The notes: a model not told the origin generated them from the letters alone. Shown: positions 1 through 6,026, counted from the stretch's first letter. The stretch: DNA of 7,528 nt from DATFJZ01 sp046482845 (GCA_046482845.1 JAWOEJ010000024.1:1-7528), one strand, 5' to 3'. Numbers and translations are program-made.

Positions 1-135
1 GCCTTATGGGTTCAGGAAGTGATGTTTCCTCCTGGTCATAACCAATGCAGTTAAAGAGCTTTTCTATCGTCTCCTGATCAAGGTTCCCGCCAGCATCATC
101 CATTGCCAAAAACTCCGCCGCAGTTGATGTACTGG
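1..135 (-). other. Unrecognised open frame running off the left edge
   Basis: On the minus strand, in a different frame from the helicase fragment that ends at 96, an open frame runs without a stop to the window edge. Its last residues include 'AAEFLAMDDAGGNLDQ' and then 'ETIEKLFNCIGYDQEE'. The composition, acidic and helical, looks like real protein rather than a shadow frame. The frame is open upstream to an ATG at 172, but that part overlaps the helicase reading frame and is probably only its shadow. The likely reading is that a deletion or frameshift near 100-135 joined the helicase fragment out of frame to this sequence, which could be a later part of the same gene or another gene. I do not recognise the family. 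Confidence 0.35.
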
Positions 136-554
136 GTTCTGAAAGAGGAAAGATCTCCAAAAATATTTTCATCAATAAGTGTTGAAAGACCATAAAGCTC
201 AAGCAGAGAGTTTTTTGGATTTCCTGTTTTTTCCAAATTTCGATAAGTTTTTGCATCAAGGATCTGGCTTGGCAGATTGAATTTTTCTTCCAGTTCGACA
301 GCCCACTGTTTTCGAAGTGAAGCAGGGCAAACAACCAGTATTCTACATTTTCTTTCAGCCCAGCTTTGACATAGAACCAGTCCAGCCTCAATGGTCTTAC
401 CAAGGCCAACTTCATCCGCCAGAAGAACACCTTTTGATAAGGGAGACCTTAGCGCAAACAGTGCAGCCTCAATCTGGTGAGGGTTCAGGTCTACACAAGC
501 ATCAAACTGTTCTTTCTTGAACTTCCATAATCTTTTTGTTTTTCGAGCAGGCAT
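96..554 (-). pseudogene. SNF2/RapA-type DEAD/DEAH helicase, N-terminal remnant with internal deletion
   Basis: The 152-codon frame encodes the start of a helicase related to the prokaryotic SNF2/HepA type. 'VDLNPHQIEAALFALRSPLS' (residues 21-40) is the Q-like region, 'LADEVGLGKTIEAGL' (45-59) holds Walker A, and 'ILVVCPASLRKQW' (72-84) is motif Ia. From residue 114 the protein jumps to 'NSLLELYGLSTLIDENIFGD', which in this family lies just after motif III (TATPLQ). The roughly 90-100 residues in between, with the DEAH box and TAT motif, are missing, yet the frame is kept. The join lies in an A6 run near 211-216. The frame stops nine residues after 'SFRTQYI'. The product cannot be a working ATPase, since these proteins normally exceed 900 residues. 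Related helicases occur in DISARM-like and other defence islands, but nothing here proves such a setting. Confidence 0.8.
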
Positions 555-635
555 CTTATCTTTGTTTATCCATGTGTAAACAGTATCTTTGCTAATACAA
601 GGTAAACGATTATTCCATTTGAGCCAATTTTTCGT
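494..635 (-). pseudogene. Excisionase-type helix-turn-helix (HTH_17) remnant fused to the helicase
   Basis: The helicase frame stays open upstream of its first ATG (554) to a TAA at 636-638. It reads 'LPCISKDTVYTWINKDKMPA' and then 'RKTKRLWKFKKEQFDAC'. This matches the C-terminal two thirds of the small MerR/excisionase-like HTH_17 domain, whose usual pattern is SKxTVYxWxxxGKxPAxKxGxxWKFxxxEx. No ATG, GTG or TTG lies in frame between 635 and 555, and the domain's first helix is absent, so the 5' end is lost. Residues 1-20 of the helicase frame therefore belong to this domain, and the change to helicase sequence falls at about 'DACVDLNPHQ' (491-500). Such HTH genes often sit just upstream of helicase or methylase genes, so one deletion may have fused two neighbouring genes. 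Confidence 0.7.
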
Positions 636-962
636 TTAGCAAAGCTTTCTCTTTTTCAAATGCTTTGAGTTTTCTTTTGCAATTGTTAATCTCTTTAGTA
701 ACTTTTTTTATTTTAAATTCTATCTCTTGTTTTTCAAAATATTTTTCTCCACGCCATTCAATTGATAGAGCCTTGACCTCTTTTCACAGCACCCTGAAAT
801 ATGGATTTCCATGGGCATAATTTTTCTTGTACTGTAGTGTTCCGGCTTTTATAGCCTCAATTATTTCATGCTCTTCAAGGCCAAACTCTTTGCATCATTT
901 TTGTGGCTTAAAGTTTCTCCTTGCTGTGTCCAAAGAGCTTTAGAATTCTGATGAATCACCAT
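610..962 (-). pseudogene. Small coiled-coil protein gene, broken by two in-frame TGA codons and a probable frameshift
   Basis: One minus-strand frame from 939 to the TAA at 610-612 reads as convincing protein on both sides of two TGA codons (895-897 and 784-786). The pieces include 'CKEFGLEEHEIIEAIKAGTL', 'QYKKNYAHGNPYFRVL' and 'KEVKALSIEWRGEKYFEKQ', followed by a lysine- and glutamate-rich coiled coil ending 'LLNEKLAQME'. An ATG at 960-962, preceded by AGGGG, opens another frame of 33 codons (stop at 861-863). It probably holds the original N-terminus, joined by a frameshift near 895-920. The intact protein would be about 115-120 residues, with an HTH-like N-terminal half and a C-terminal coiled coil. 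Its function is unknown to me. I read the TGAs as nonsense mutations, since homologous-looking sequence would have Leu and Arg there. Confidence 0.65.
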
Positions 963-964
963 TT

Positions 965-1108
965 TTAATACCCCTTATCTTCTAAAAAAATTCTGATTAA
1001 TGAATGGCATGTGATACCATGGGATTGGAGCAGCATCATAACTTCATGGATGGCCTTATGCTCAGTCCAGGCATCACTGATTATATCCAGTTTTTTCTGT
1101 GCAATCCG
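965..1108 (-). pseudogene. RecD2-like helicase, helix-hairpin-helix fragment
   Basis: A 47-codon frame between a TGA upstream and the TAA at 965-967 reads 'RIAQKKLDIISDAWTEHKAI' and then 'HEVMMLLQSHGIT'. This closely resembles the N-terminal helix-hairpin-helix region of RecD2 (YrrC) helicases, whose pattern is approximately 'W..Q+.IR.+M.FLQSHGVS' followed by '.AV+IYK.YG'. After 'QSHGIT' the match fades and the frame ends, so only about 35-40 residues of a protein of more than 700 residues survive. It overlaps the last nine codons of the sensor kinase gene in another frame, so the break joining the two sequences lies near 1108. Confidence 0.65.
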
Positions 1109-3690
1109 TCAACCGGGAGTCGAATAATAAAATTTGCCCCTTTTCCAGGTTCAGAAATGACATTCATGGTACCTTTATGATTTTCAGTGATAATAAAATA
1201 AGAAACAGACAATCCCAGCCCTGTACCTGCCCCCACCGGTTTTGTCGTAAAAAAAGGATCAAACACCTTTAATCGAGTCTGCTCATCCATTCCCGGACCG
1301 TTATCCTCTATCTCTATATGGACCATTGCAGGCTTCCCCTTACTGTAAATTCTAAGTATGAATCTGGGAGATTCTGTTTTTGCCTTATGCATGGCCTGTG
1401 CACCATTTCTGAGAATATTCAGCAGCACCTGCTGAATGTTTGCGCCTTCGCAGGGTAACATGGGCAGATCGTCGGCATATTCCTTTATAATTTCAATGGA
1501 TTTAAAATCATACTGCTTTTTAAGATCATAGTCCGTGGCAGCCAGACCAAGAATCCTGTCCATTAGTTGATCAGGATAATGGGAAGAGACGGCAGTACCT
1601 GATTTCCGTGCAAAACGGAGCATGCTGTTAACAATTTCAGCGGCCCGTGCACCGGATTCCTGGATGGCATCAATCATGCGGAAAATGTTTCTTTTTTCCA
1701 TGAATGCCTTGATATCCTCCATGGAGAGGCCAAGTTCTGCTGCGGCTTGCAGGTTAGCAGGCATATCAATGCTTTCCAGCCGGTATTTTATGACATTGGC
1801 ATTCTGCATCATGCCTGCCAGGGGATTATTTATCTCATGGGCCATACCTGCAGCAAGACCTCCCACCGACATCATTTTCTCCGACTGGACCATCCTCTCT
1901 TTCATACGGACCTGCTCGGTTGTGTCATCAATCCGGATAACGGCGCTTTTCTCTGCCTCTTCCATCAATGGATAAATGGTCAGATTATCATAACAGACCT
2001 TATTTTCACCAGTGTATCTTTTCCTTTGGATGTGTTTTACTGTCCTGGTCTGAATGCTTTCAATGACGTTTTCCATTTCCGGCGCTATCTGGTGAAACAC
2101 ATCGGGCAGATATCTGCCCCGGGCGGCTTCTGCTGTAATTCCGGTGATGCGCTCAGCGGTCTTGTTCCATATGGTGACATTTCCATCGGCTTTAACAACG
2201 ATGAGAACCGAAGGCATGGAGTTGATGATACTGAACAGATAATTTCGCAGATGCCGGATTTCTTCTTCAGCACGCATGCGTTCTTCAAGCTCTAACGTCC
2301 TTTCTGCGACTACTTTTTCCAAGTTGTCTCTTGTACATGTCAGGGCTTTATTTTTTTCAAACAGTTCTTTTGAGTAAACTTCTTTTTCTTTAAAAAGTTT
2401 ATTCAGGTTATGTGTCATGATTTGAAAGGACACAGCCAACCTGCCTATTTCATTGGGCTGGTTCATCATGCAGTCATCGATTTTGGCATCAAGATCTCCT
2501 TTGGCAGCCTTGAGTGCCAGCCGGCTTAATGTATTAAGCGGGGTGGTGATATGCCGGGCGAAGAAATAGCTGACACAGGAGCCCACAAGGATTACTGCCG
2601 CACAAAACACTATAAATTGAAACCTGATACGGTTAAGCCCCTTGAAATAATCAATTTCATAGGCAGATGCAGCGATGATCCAGTCCCATTCAGGCACATA
2701 GGTAAAGGCTGAAATTTTTTTTAAGGGTGAGGCTTGATTAAGGTTTTGCCACTTATAGCCCCGGATTATGGTTTCCCCCGATAAAAGAGACTTAGCATTA
2801 TCGATAATTTCCTTGATAAAATAATTGCCGTTTTCATCTCTGTGGTGAATGATGTTTTCACCATCCCGCATTCGGTCAAGGGAAACAACATATTCACCAT
2901 GGCTGTTGATCACATATATATATCCATTTTCTCCGATACGCTGATCTGCAATTCTGTAGCGCAGCTCTTCCTGCAGCTGCTTTTCCAGTTTATGACTTTT
3001 GTAATCTGTATCATAGGTCAGGGCCCCGAGGATGATATCCCTTTTTTCAAAGTAAGTTAGGGCGGCAATCTGTTTCCGTGTCTGGCCCGTGGCCGCATCC
3101 TGGGTTTTAAAATTGAATGTCTCGCCTGTATCCTGTGCAAATTGCTTGATGTGGGGTAACAAATTCCTGGGTGACACTGTGTTGTCCGATGATAAAAAAT
3201 TTTTGATGTTCTCCCCATACCATTCCTTTTTGTCTGGAAAAAGGAGTTCTCCTTTTCCATTTGCCAAAAAAACAAATCCACTTCTGCCGATAGCTATTTC
3301 CTCTAGTTTTTCCATAACTTTTTCCAGGTCGATTGTTCCGGTTTCATCGGCATAGGAAAGAAGCTGCCTGCCAGACATTGCTATGGCTTTGAGCCGCTGC
3401 CTCACAAGGGCTTCTTCCCGCCTGAGCAACCTGTCTGCCTGTTTGATATAACTATCTGCCACCTGAGTCCAGTCCAGTGCTATTTTTCGTAAAAGGATTT
3501 CGGTATTCCTGTTTGTGAGCTTTTTAAATGCATTGTACCCAAGTGTCCCAAAGAAAATAGTGGGGAGAGTAACAAGCAGGATGCAAATGGTCAAAAGCTT
3601 CCATTTGATGCTGATTTCCCTGACAGAACGGTTAGCCAGGGAGCGGTTGCCTGAGGATGATCCGGCATTATTCCTTGTAATATCCGGCAT
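1081..3690 (-). CDS. Sensor histidine kinase with tandem Cache sensor, HAMP and PAS domains
   Basis: A membrane-bound orthodox histidine kinase that should sense a ligand outside the cytoplasm and phosphorylate a response regulator not in this window. With the ATG at 3690 it has 869 residues: TM1 about 32-54; an extracytoplasmic region 60-350 with two Cache-like modules ('GFVFLANGKGELLFP', 'GYIYVINSHGEYVV', 'FTYVPEWDWIIAAS'); TM2 about 357-378; HAMP 378-430; a coiled coil; PAS 485-590; HisKA with 'GLAAGMAHEINNPLAG' (phospho-acceptor His618); and an ATPase domain with N box near 753-767, 'DNGPGM' (796-801), 'DPFFTTK' (811-817) and 'GTGLGL' (822-827). No receiver domain is present. An ATG at 3759 would add 23 residues that merely shadow the upstream gene in another frame, so 3690 is preferred (23-nt overlap). 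Shine-Dalgarno matches are poor for both. The last residues, 'GLHRKNWI', come from a RecD2 relic read out of frame, so the natural C-terminus was probably replaced. Confidence 0.93.
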   Translation of the reverse strand: MPDITRNNAGSSSGNRSLANRSVREISIKWKLLTICILLVTLPTIFFGTLGYNAFKKLTNRNTEILLRKIALDWTQVADSYIKQADRLLRREEALVRQRLKAIAMSGRQLLSYADETGTIDLEKVMEKLEEIAIGRSGFVFLANGKGELLFPDKKEWYGENIKNFLSSDNTVSPRNLLPHIKQFAQDTGETFNFKTQDAATGQTRKQIAALTYFEKRDIILGALTYDTDYKSHKLEKQLQEELRYRIADQRIGENGYIYVINSHGEYVVSLDRMRDGENIIHHRDENGNYFIKEIIDNAKSLLSGETIIRGYKWQNLNQASPLKKISAFTYVPEWDWIIAASAYEIDYFKGLNRIRFQFIVFCAAVILVGSCVSYFFARHITTPLNTLSRLALKAAKGDLDAKIDDCMMNQPNEIGRLAVSFQIMTHNLNKLFKEKEVYSKELFEKNKALTCTRDNLEKVVAERTLELEERMRAEEEIRHLRNYLFSIINSMPSVLIVVKADGNVTIWNKTAERITGITAEAARGRYLPDVFHQIAPEMENVIESIQTRTVKHIQRKRYTGENKVCYDNLTIYPLMEEAEKSAVIRIDDTTEQVRMKERMVQSEKMMSVGGLAAGMAHEINNPLAGMMQNANVIKYRLESIDMPANLQAAAELGLSMEDIKAFMEKRNIFRMIDAIQESGARAAEIVNSMLRFARKSGTAVSSHYPDQLMDRILGLAATDYDLKKQYDFKSIEIIKEYADDLPMLPCEGANIQQVLLNILRNGAQAMHKAKTESPRFILRIYSKGKPAMVHIEIEDNGPGMDEQTRLKVFDPFFTTKPVGAGTGLGLSVSYFIITENHKGTMNVISEPGKGANFIIRLPVDGLHRKNWI

Positions 3691-5038
3691 ACTCAAAGAC
3701 CGTCTCCCACTTTTGGGTGATGATATCCATTGTTTCTCTGGCGGTTCGGGCATCTTCATTCACATATTCGCTCCAGAGTTTTTGGGATATACGCAATAAT
3801 TGTGAATATTCCGGTACGGCCCAGAAATCTTTAACCATTTCCATGGATTTTCTGTAGGGTTTATTGATGGGAGATGCATTGAGAAACGCTTCCGAATTCA
3901 ATACCTTTGTATTGCAGGTTAAGCCGCCAAGCTGCGCCCACTTTTTCTGAACATCATCACGGATAAACCATTGTATAAAGTCTAGACTTAAATCTTTTTT
4001 CTTAGAGTAACTTACAATGGATATCCCCTGTCCCCCAAGAGATGTGGCCCGGGTTACCGGTCCTCTGGGGGCGGCAAAAAAACCTATTTTATCTGTATAG
4101 GGATTTTCCGGATTTTCCAAAAGTTCCGGGGCGATCGCAAAATACCCCATTGCCATGGCAACCCTGCCCTCTAACATCGGCAGATTAGAACTTAGATCTT
4201 TATCCAGATAGTAGTCGGTCCATTCCGGATTGTTATAGCTGTTCAGCTCCTTATAAAACTTTAAAGCCTCCACCCCTGCATCGCTGTTCAAAATACTTCT
4301 TACCCTGTAAGTCGCCGGATCTCCCAAATCCGCTCCCCATGCCCATATTAGGCTTTCTATTCCCATGGTAATACCGTCATAATGAGGTTCCGTCCAGCAT
4401 AGCACCCCATACAGATCCCTGTGAGGGCGGTAAAAGAACTGGGCAATATCCTTGAGCCTTGCCCACGTTTTGGGAACAGCCAGTTCGTATCCGAAACGGT
4501 CTTTAAAATCTTTTTTCTCTTTTGGATCTTCAAATAAATCTTTTCGGTACGAGAATCCCATTGCATCTCCTTCAAGGGGGATTGCCCAGTAATGTCCCGA
4601 TGTTTTGGGAAATTCAGCATAGCCTGTGAGCGACGTCGGAGTCATGGTGTCGGCAACCCCGTGTTCTGCAATCCATTTTGTCAGTTCAATGTAGTGCCCA
4701 CCGTCCACTCCCCTTCCCAGCCACTGAGAGTCACCGACAACCATATCAAATCGCTCACCTTTGGCAGACATTTCATTAAAAAAGATATCCTGCCAGGTAC
4801 TCCATGATTCCTGGATGATCTCAACCTCAATCCCGGTTTCCATGGTAAAATTTTTAGTCAGCTTTTGAAGGTAGTCAGCAGGTTTCCATTTGGCCCACAG
4901 GATTGTCAGAAATTTTTTTTCACTGCTTTTTTCAGGGGCCTGGGGGGAAAAGATCAGATAGCCTATAACCAGTACAGCCAGCAGGGCTGATATATATGCC
5001 ACTGGACTTTTCCAGGCATTTTTTTGGGTATATGTCAT
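3668..5038 (-). CDS. Extracellular solute-binding protein (family 1, sugar type), membrane-anchored
   Basis: This 456-residue protein has the fold signature of ABC-type sugar-binding proteins (SBP family 1/8): 'KKFLTILWAKWKPADYLQKL' at the start of the mature part, 'FDMVVGDSQWLGRG' near residue 98, 'WAIPLEGDAMGFSYRKDLF', 'GRVAMAMGYFAIAPEL', and 'LGGQGISIVSYSKKKDLSLD' near 345. A single hydrophobic stretch, residues about 12-31 ('PVAYISALLAVLVIGYLIFS'), follows a short basic N-terminus. There is no lipobox cysteine and no good signal peptidase site, so it is probably held in the inner membrane with its binding domain in the periplasm. Its stop overlaps the kinase start by 23 nt, and no permease or ATPase gene is adjacent. 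That fits a co-sensor of the kinase, though transport with distant partners remains possible. The start is supported by AAGG seven bases upstream. Confidence 0.9.
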   Translation of the reverse strand: MTYTQKNAWKSPVAYISALLAVLVIGYLIFSPQAPEKSSEKKFLTILWAKWKPADYLQKLTKNFTMETGIEVEIIQESWSTWQDIFFNEMSAKGERFDMVVGDSQWLGRGVDGGHYIELTKWIAEHGVADTMTPTSLTGYAEFPKTSGHYWAIPLEGDAMGFSYRKDLFEDPKEKKDFKDRFGYELAVPKTWARLKDIAQFFYRPHRDLYGVLCWTEPHYDGITMGIESLIWAWGADLGDPATYRVRSILNSDAGVEALKFYKELNSYNNPEWTDYYLDKDLSSNLPMLEGRVAMAMGYFAIAPELLENPENPYTDKIGFFAAPRGPVTRATSLGGQGISIVSYSKKKDLSLDFIQWFIRDDVQKKWAQLGGLTCNTKVLNSEAFLNASPINKPYRKSMEMVKDFWAVPEYSQLLRISQKLWSEYVNEDARTARETMDIITQKWETVFEYAGYYKE

Positions 5039-5045
5039 TGGGTTG

Positions 5046-5049
5046 CCTT
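5046..5049 (-). promoter_or_regulatory. Ribosome binding site of the solute-binding protein gene
   Basis: AAGG on the minus strand, seven bases before the ATG at 5038. It supports that ATG as the start. Confidence 0.55.
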
Positions 5050-5101
5050 GTCTTTCCTTAAAAAAATGGACACAGGGTTAAGCAGATTTTTATCAAAACT
5101 G

Positions 5102-5114
5102 CCTCTCTGAGAGG
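5102..5114. promoter_or_regulatory. Small perfect dyad in the leader of the solute-binding protein gene
   Basis: CCTCTC-T-GAGAGG is a perfect 6+6 palindrome around one base, between the predicted promoter and the ribosome binding site. It could be an operator or the stem of a small RNA hairpin. A role is inferred from position only. Confidence 0.35.
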
Positions 5115-5115
5115 A

Positions 5116-5138
5116 GAGCAATAATGGCATTAATGCTC
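5116..5138. promoter_or_regulatory. 23-bp near-palindrome just downstream of the predicted promoter, candidate operator
   Basis: The sequence GAGCA-ATAATGGCATTAA-TGCTC equals its reverse complement at 20 of 23 positions: two mismatched positions besides the centre. It begins about 15 bp downstream of the -10 hexamer (5153-5158), roughly +8 to +30 of the expected transcript, where a bound repressor would block transcription. The regulator is not identifiable here. Confidence 0.45.
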
Positions 5139-5152
5139 AGGTTCAGCCAAAA

Positions 5153-5181
5153 ATTATACGGTGAAAACGATACACTCCAGT
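5153..5181 (-). promoter_or_regulatory. Predicted sigma-70 promoter of the solute-binding protein and kinase operon
   Basis: A perfect TATAAT reads on the minus strand at 5158-5153. Seventeen bases upstream is ACTGGA (5181-5176), a poor match to TTGACA. The expected start site is near 5146, leaving a leader of about 107 nt that contains both dyads. The weak -35 suggests activator dependence or an extended contact, but this is inference. Confidence 0.45.
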
Positions 5182-5321
5182 GATCAGCTCATTATACTTT
5201 CATAGTTTCACCTACTTGCATTTATCACTCAGGGCTGCCAAACTCAACCATAATATTCACAAATGTATAAATCTGCTTCCCTGGCTTTTTAAAAACTCAA
5301 AGACAGGATTGGTATCTCTAA
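5182..5321. other. Intergenic stretch with no recognisable feature
   Basis: An AT-rich stretch between the operon promoter and the repeat cluster. I see no credible gene, RNA or strong terminator. A plus-strand open frame across it continues into the repeats, lacks a ribosome binding site and has no recognisable protein character. Confidence 0.5.
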
Positions 5322-5409
5322 CACTCGATCATCAAGTTTTTGAATACCGCCGCCCCCAGCGGTTGCCTGTCAGGACAGCGACCGACGGAGGACTTTTTCC
5401 CTGCCAGGC
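5322..5409 (-). repeat. Repeat copy 1 (inverted orientation)
   Basis: Read on the minus strand this matches copy 2 in order: 'GCCTGGCAGGGAAAAAGT', then a diverged CTCC...GG stretch, then 'TCCTGACAGGCAACCGCTG' with GGGGGC, and finally AAAAACTTGAT followed by CGAGT. Compared with copies 2 and 3 it lacks about 10-16 bp around the GGCCCTTCCAT part. It shares the GGGGGCGGCG variant with copy 3. Confidence 0.8.
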
Positions 5410-5462
5410 TAAAAATCGGCGACCTGCGGCCACTGGTCCTCAAACAGCTTGATTGTCGCAAC

Positions 5463-5568
5463 GCCTGGCAGGGAAAAAGTCTGATCTCCTTTGGTTCTCA
5501 ATGTTCCTGACAGGGCAACCGCTGGGGGCTCTTAATTGGCCCTTCCATAAAAACTTGATAACCGAGTA
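5463..5568 (+). repeat. Repeat copy 2
   Basis: The unit runs from 'GCCTGGCAGGGAAAAAGT' through 'TCTGATCTCCTTTGGTTCTC', 'TTCCTGACAGGGCAACCGCT' and GGGGGC to 'CCTTCCATAAAAACTTGATA' and CCGAGTAA. From 5480 onward it is a close direct repeat of copy 3 (5958-6045), differing by a few substitutions, a one-base length change near 5512, and a diverged stretch at 5530-5538. Confidence 0.8.
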
Positions 5569-5589
5569 ACAATATCTGTTTTTGATACA

Positions 5590-5602
5590 CACAAAATTTG
5601 TG
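5590..5602. promoter_or_regulatory. Perfect 13-bp dyad CACAAA-A-TTTGTG
   Basis: A perfect palindrome eight bases upstream of the predicted -35 hexamer at 5611. It could be a regulator site for whatever gene the downstream promoter served. The assignment rests on symmetry and position only. Confidence 0.3.
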
Positions 5603-5610
5603 AAACGGCA

Positions 5611-5639
5611 TTGACACCCGGACATAGCCGGGTTACATT
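5611..5639 (+). promoter_or_regulatory. Predicted promoter with an operator-like dyad in its spacer (orphaned toxin-antitoxin promoter?)
   Basis: TTGACA (5611-5616), a 17-bp spacer and TACATT (5634-5639) make a strong sigma-70-type match. The spacer contains CCCGG-N6-CCGGG (5617-5632), a symmetric site of the kind antitoxins use for autorepression. The toxin relic follows, so this may be the original higBA-type promoter, now also able to read toward the 6060-6957 gene pair. The ATG at 5645 is almost at the expected start site, which is unusual and lowers confidence that it is the toxin start codon. Confidence 0.4.
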
Positions 5640-5691
5640 AAGTCATGATTAAAACATTCGGGCGTGGTCATAACATCGGCCACCCTAAGGT

Positions 5692-5783
5692 GGGGTCAGG
5701 CTTTCGTTATTAACATTATCGTGTGCTTTATGGTTTGACTGTGCTTTTCTGTCCGATAACGTCAATAACAAAAGCCTGACCCC
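5692..5783. mobile_element. 92-bp hairpin element with 30-bp inverted arms (MITE/REP-like)
   Basis: The left arm at 5692-5721 begins GGGGTCAGGCTTT and ends TTATCG. The right arm at 5754-5783 is its reverse complement at 27 of 30 positions, with a 32-nt loop between. All three mismatches are transitions that become G-U wobbles in minus-strand RNA, so that transcript would fold without a break. The element sits directly against the truncated 5' end of the toxin gene. Size and symmetry fit a miniature or REP-type element moved by a transposase elsewhere. No target duplication is obvious to the eye. Confidence 0.6.
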
Positions 5784-6026
5784 GTTGGCCTGCGGATAAT
5801 TCTGGCCCGCCTCGATGCAAGTAAAAGTCCTGAAGATATGGATTTACCGGGATTACGACTTCATCCCTTGAAAGGCGAACGCCATAGTTTCCAGGCAGTT
5901 GATGTCTCGGGTAACTGGCGGGTTTTCTTCCGGTTTGAAAACGGCAACACAGTTGATTCTGATCTCCTTTGGTTCTCGATGTTCCTGACACGCAACCGCT
6001 GGGGGCGGCGCTCGGCCCTTCCATAA
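5784..6026 (+). pseudogene. HigB/RelE-family toxin, truncated at both ends
   Basis: The frame reads 'GLRIILARLDASKSPEDMDL', then 'PGLRLHPLKGERHSFQAVDV' and 'SGNWRVFFRFENGNTVD'. This is the core of a HigB/RelE-type mRNA-cleaving toxin: the 'LHPLKG' and 'SGNWRVxFRFExGN' signatures are typical. Such toxins have about 92-95 residues, start 'MIK(S/T)F', and end near 'VDYxDYH'. Here about 30 N-terminal residues are missing where the hairpin element ends (5783). The last residues are replaced after 'NTVD' (5957) by repeat copy 3, which adds 'SDLLWFSMF' and more until the TAA at 6024-6026. A detached 'MIKTF' in another frame at 5645-5659 may be the lost N-terminus. An ATG at 5838 is only an internal methionine. 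No antitoxin gene follows directly. Confidence 0.75.

Larger units (their letters stand above)
5322..5568. repeat. Large inverted repeat of about 247 bp formed by copies 1 and 2
   Basis: Copies 1 and 2 face each other around a 53-bp centre (5410-5462). The innermost 18 bp pair perfectly: ACTTTTTCCCTGCCAGGC at 5392-5409 with its complement at 5463-5480. Further pairing blocks are 5349-5375 with 5504-5530, and 5322-5343 with 5546-5568. As RNA or single-stranded DNA it could fold into a very long hairpin. It may be a remnant of a transposable element inserted in opposite orientations, or a palindromic miniature element. Confidence 0.75.

Noticed and set aside
784..897. Selenocysteine codons at the two TGAs of the coiled-coil gene
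   Set aside because: Neither TGA is in a recognised redox motif, no SECIS hairpin was apparent, and a frameshift upstream already indicates decay. It is kept only as a check in the findings.
1747..2295. Plus-strand open frame of 182 codons
   Set aside because: It lies antisense inside the PAS and HisKA regions of the sensor kinase, has no ribosome binding site and no recognisable protein pattern. It is a shadow.
3691..3759. Longer start (ATG at 3759) for the sensor kinase
   Set aside because: It would overlap the binding-protein gene by 92 bases, and the extra residues are only an alternate-frame reading of that gene's conserved C-terminus.
5180..5452. Plus-strand open frame of 90 codons upstream of and inside repeat copy 1
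   Set aside because: There is no ribosome binding site, no protein-like pattern, and half of it is repeat sequence in the opposite orientation to the other copies.
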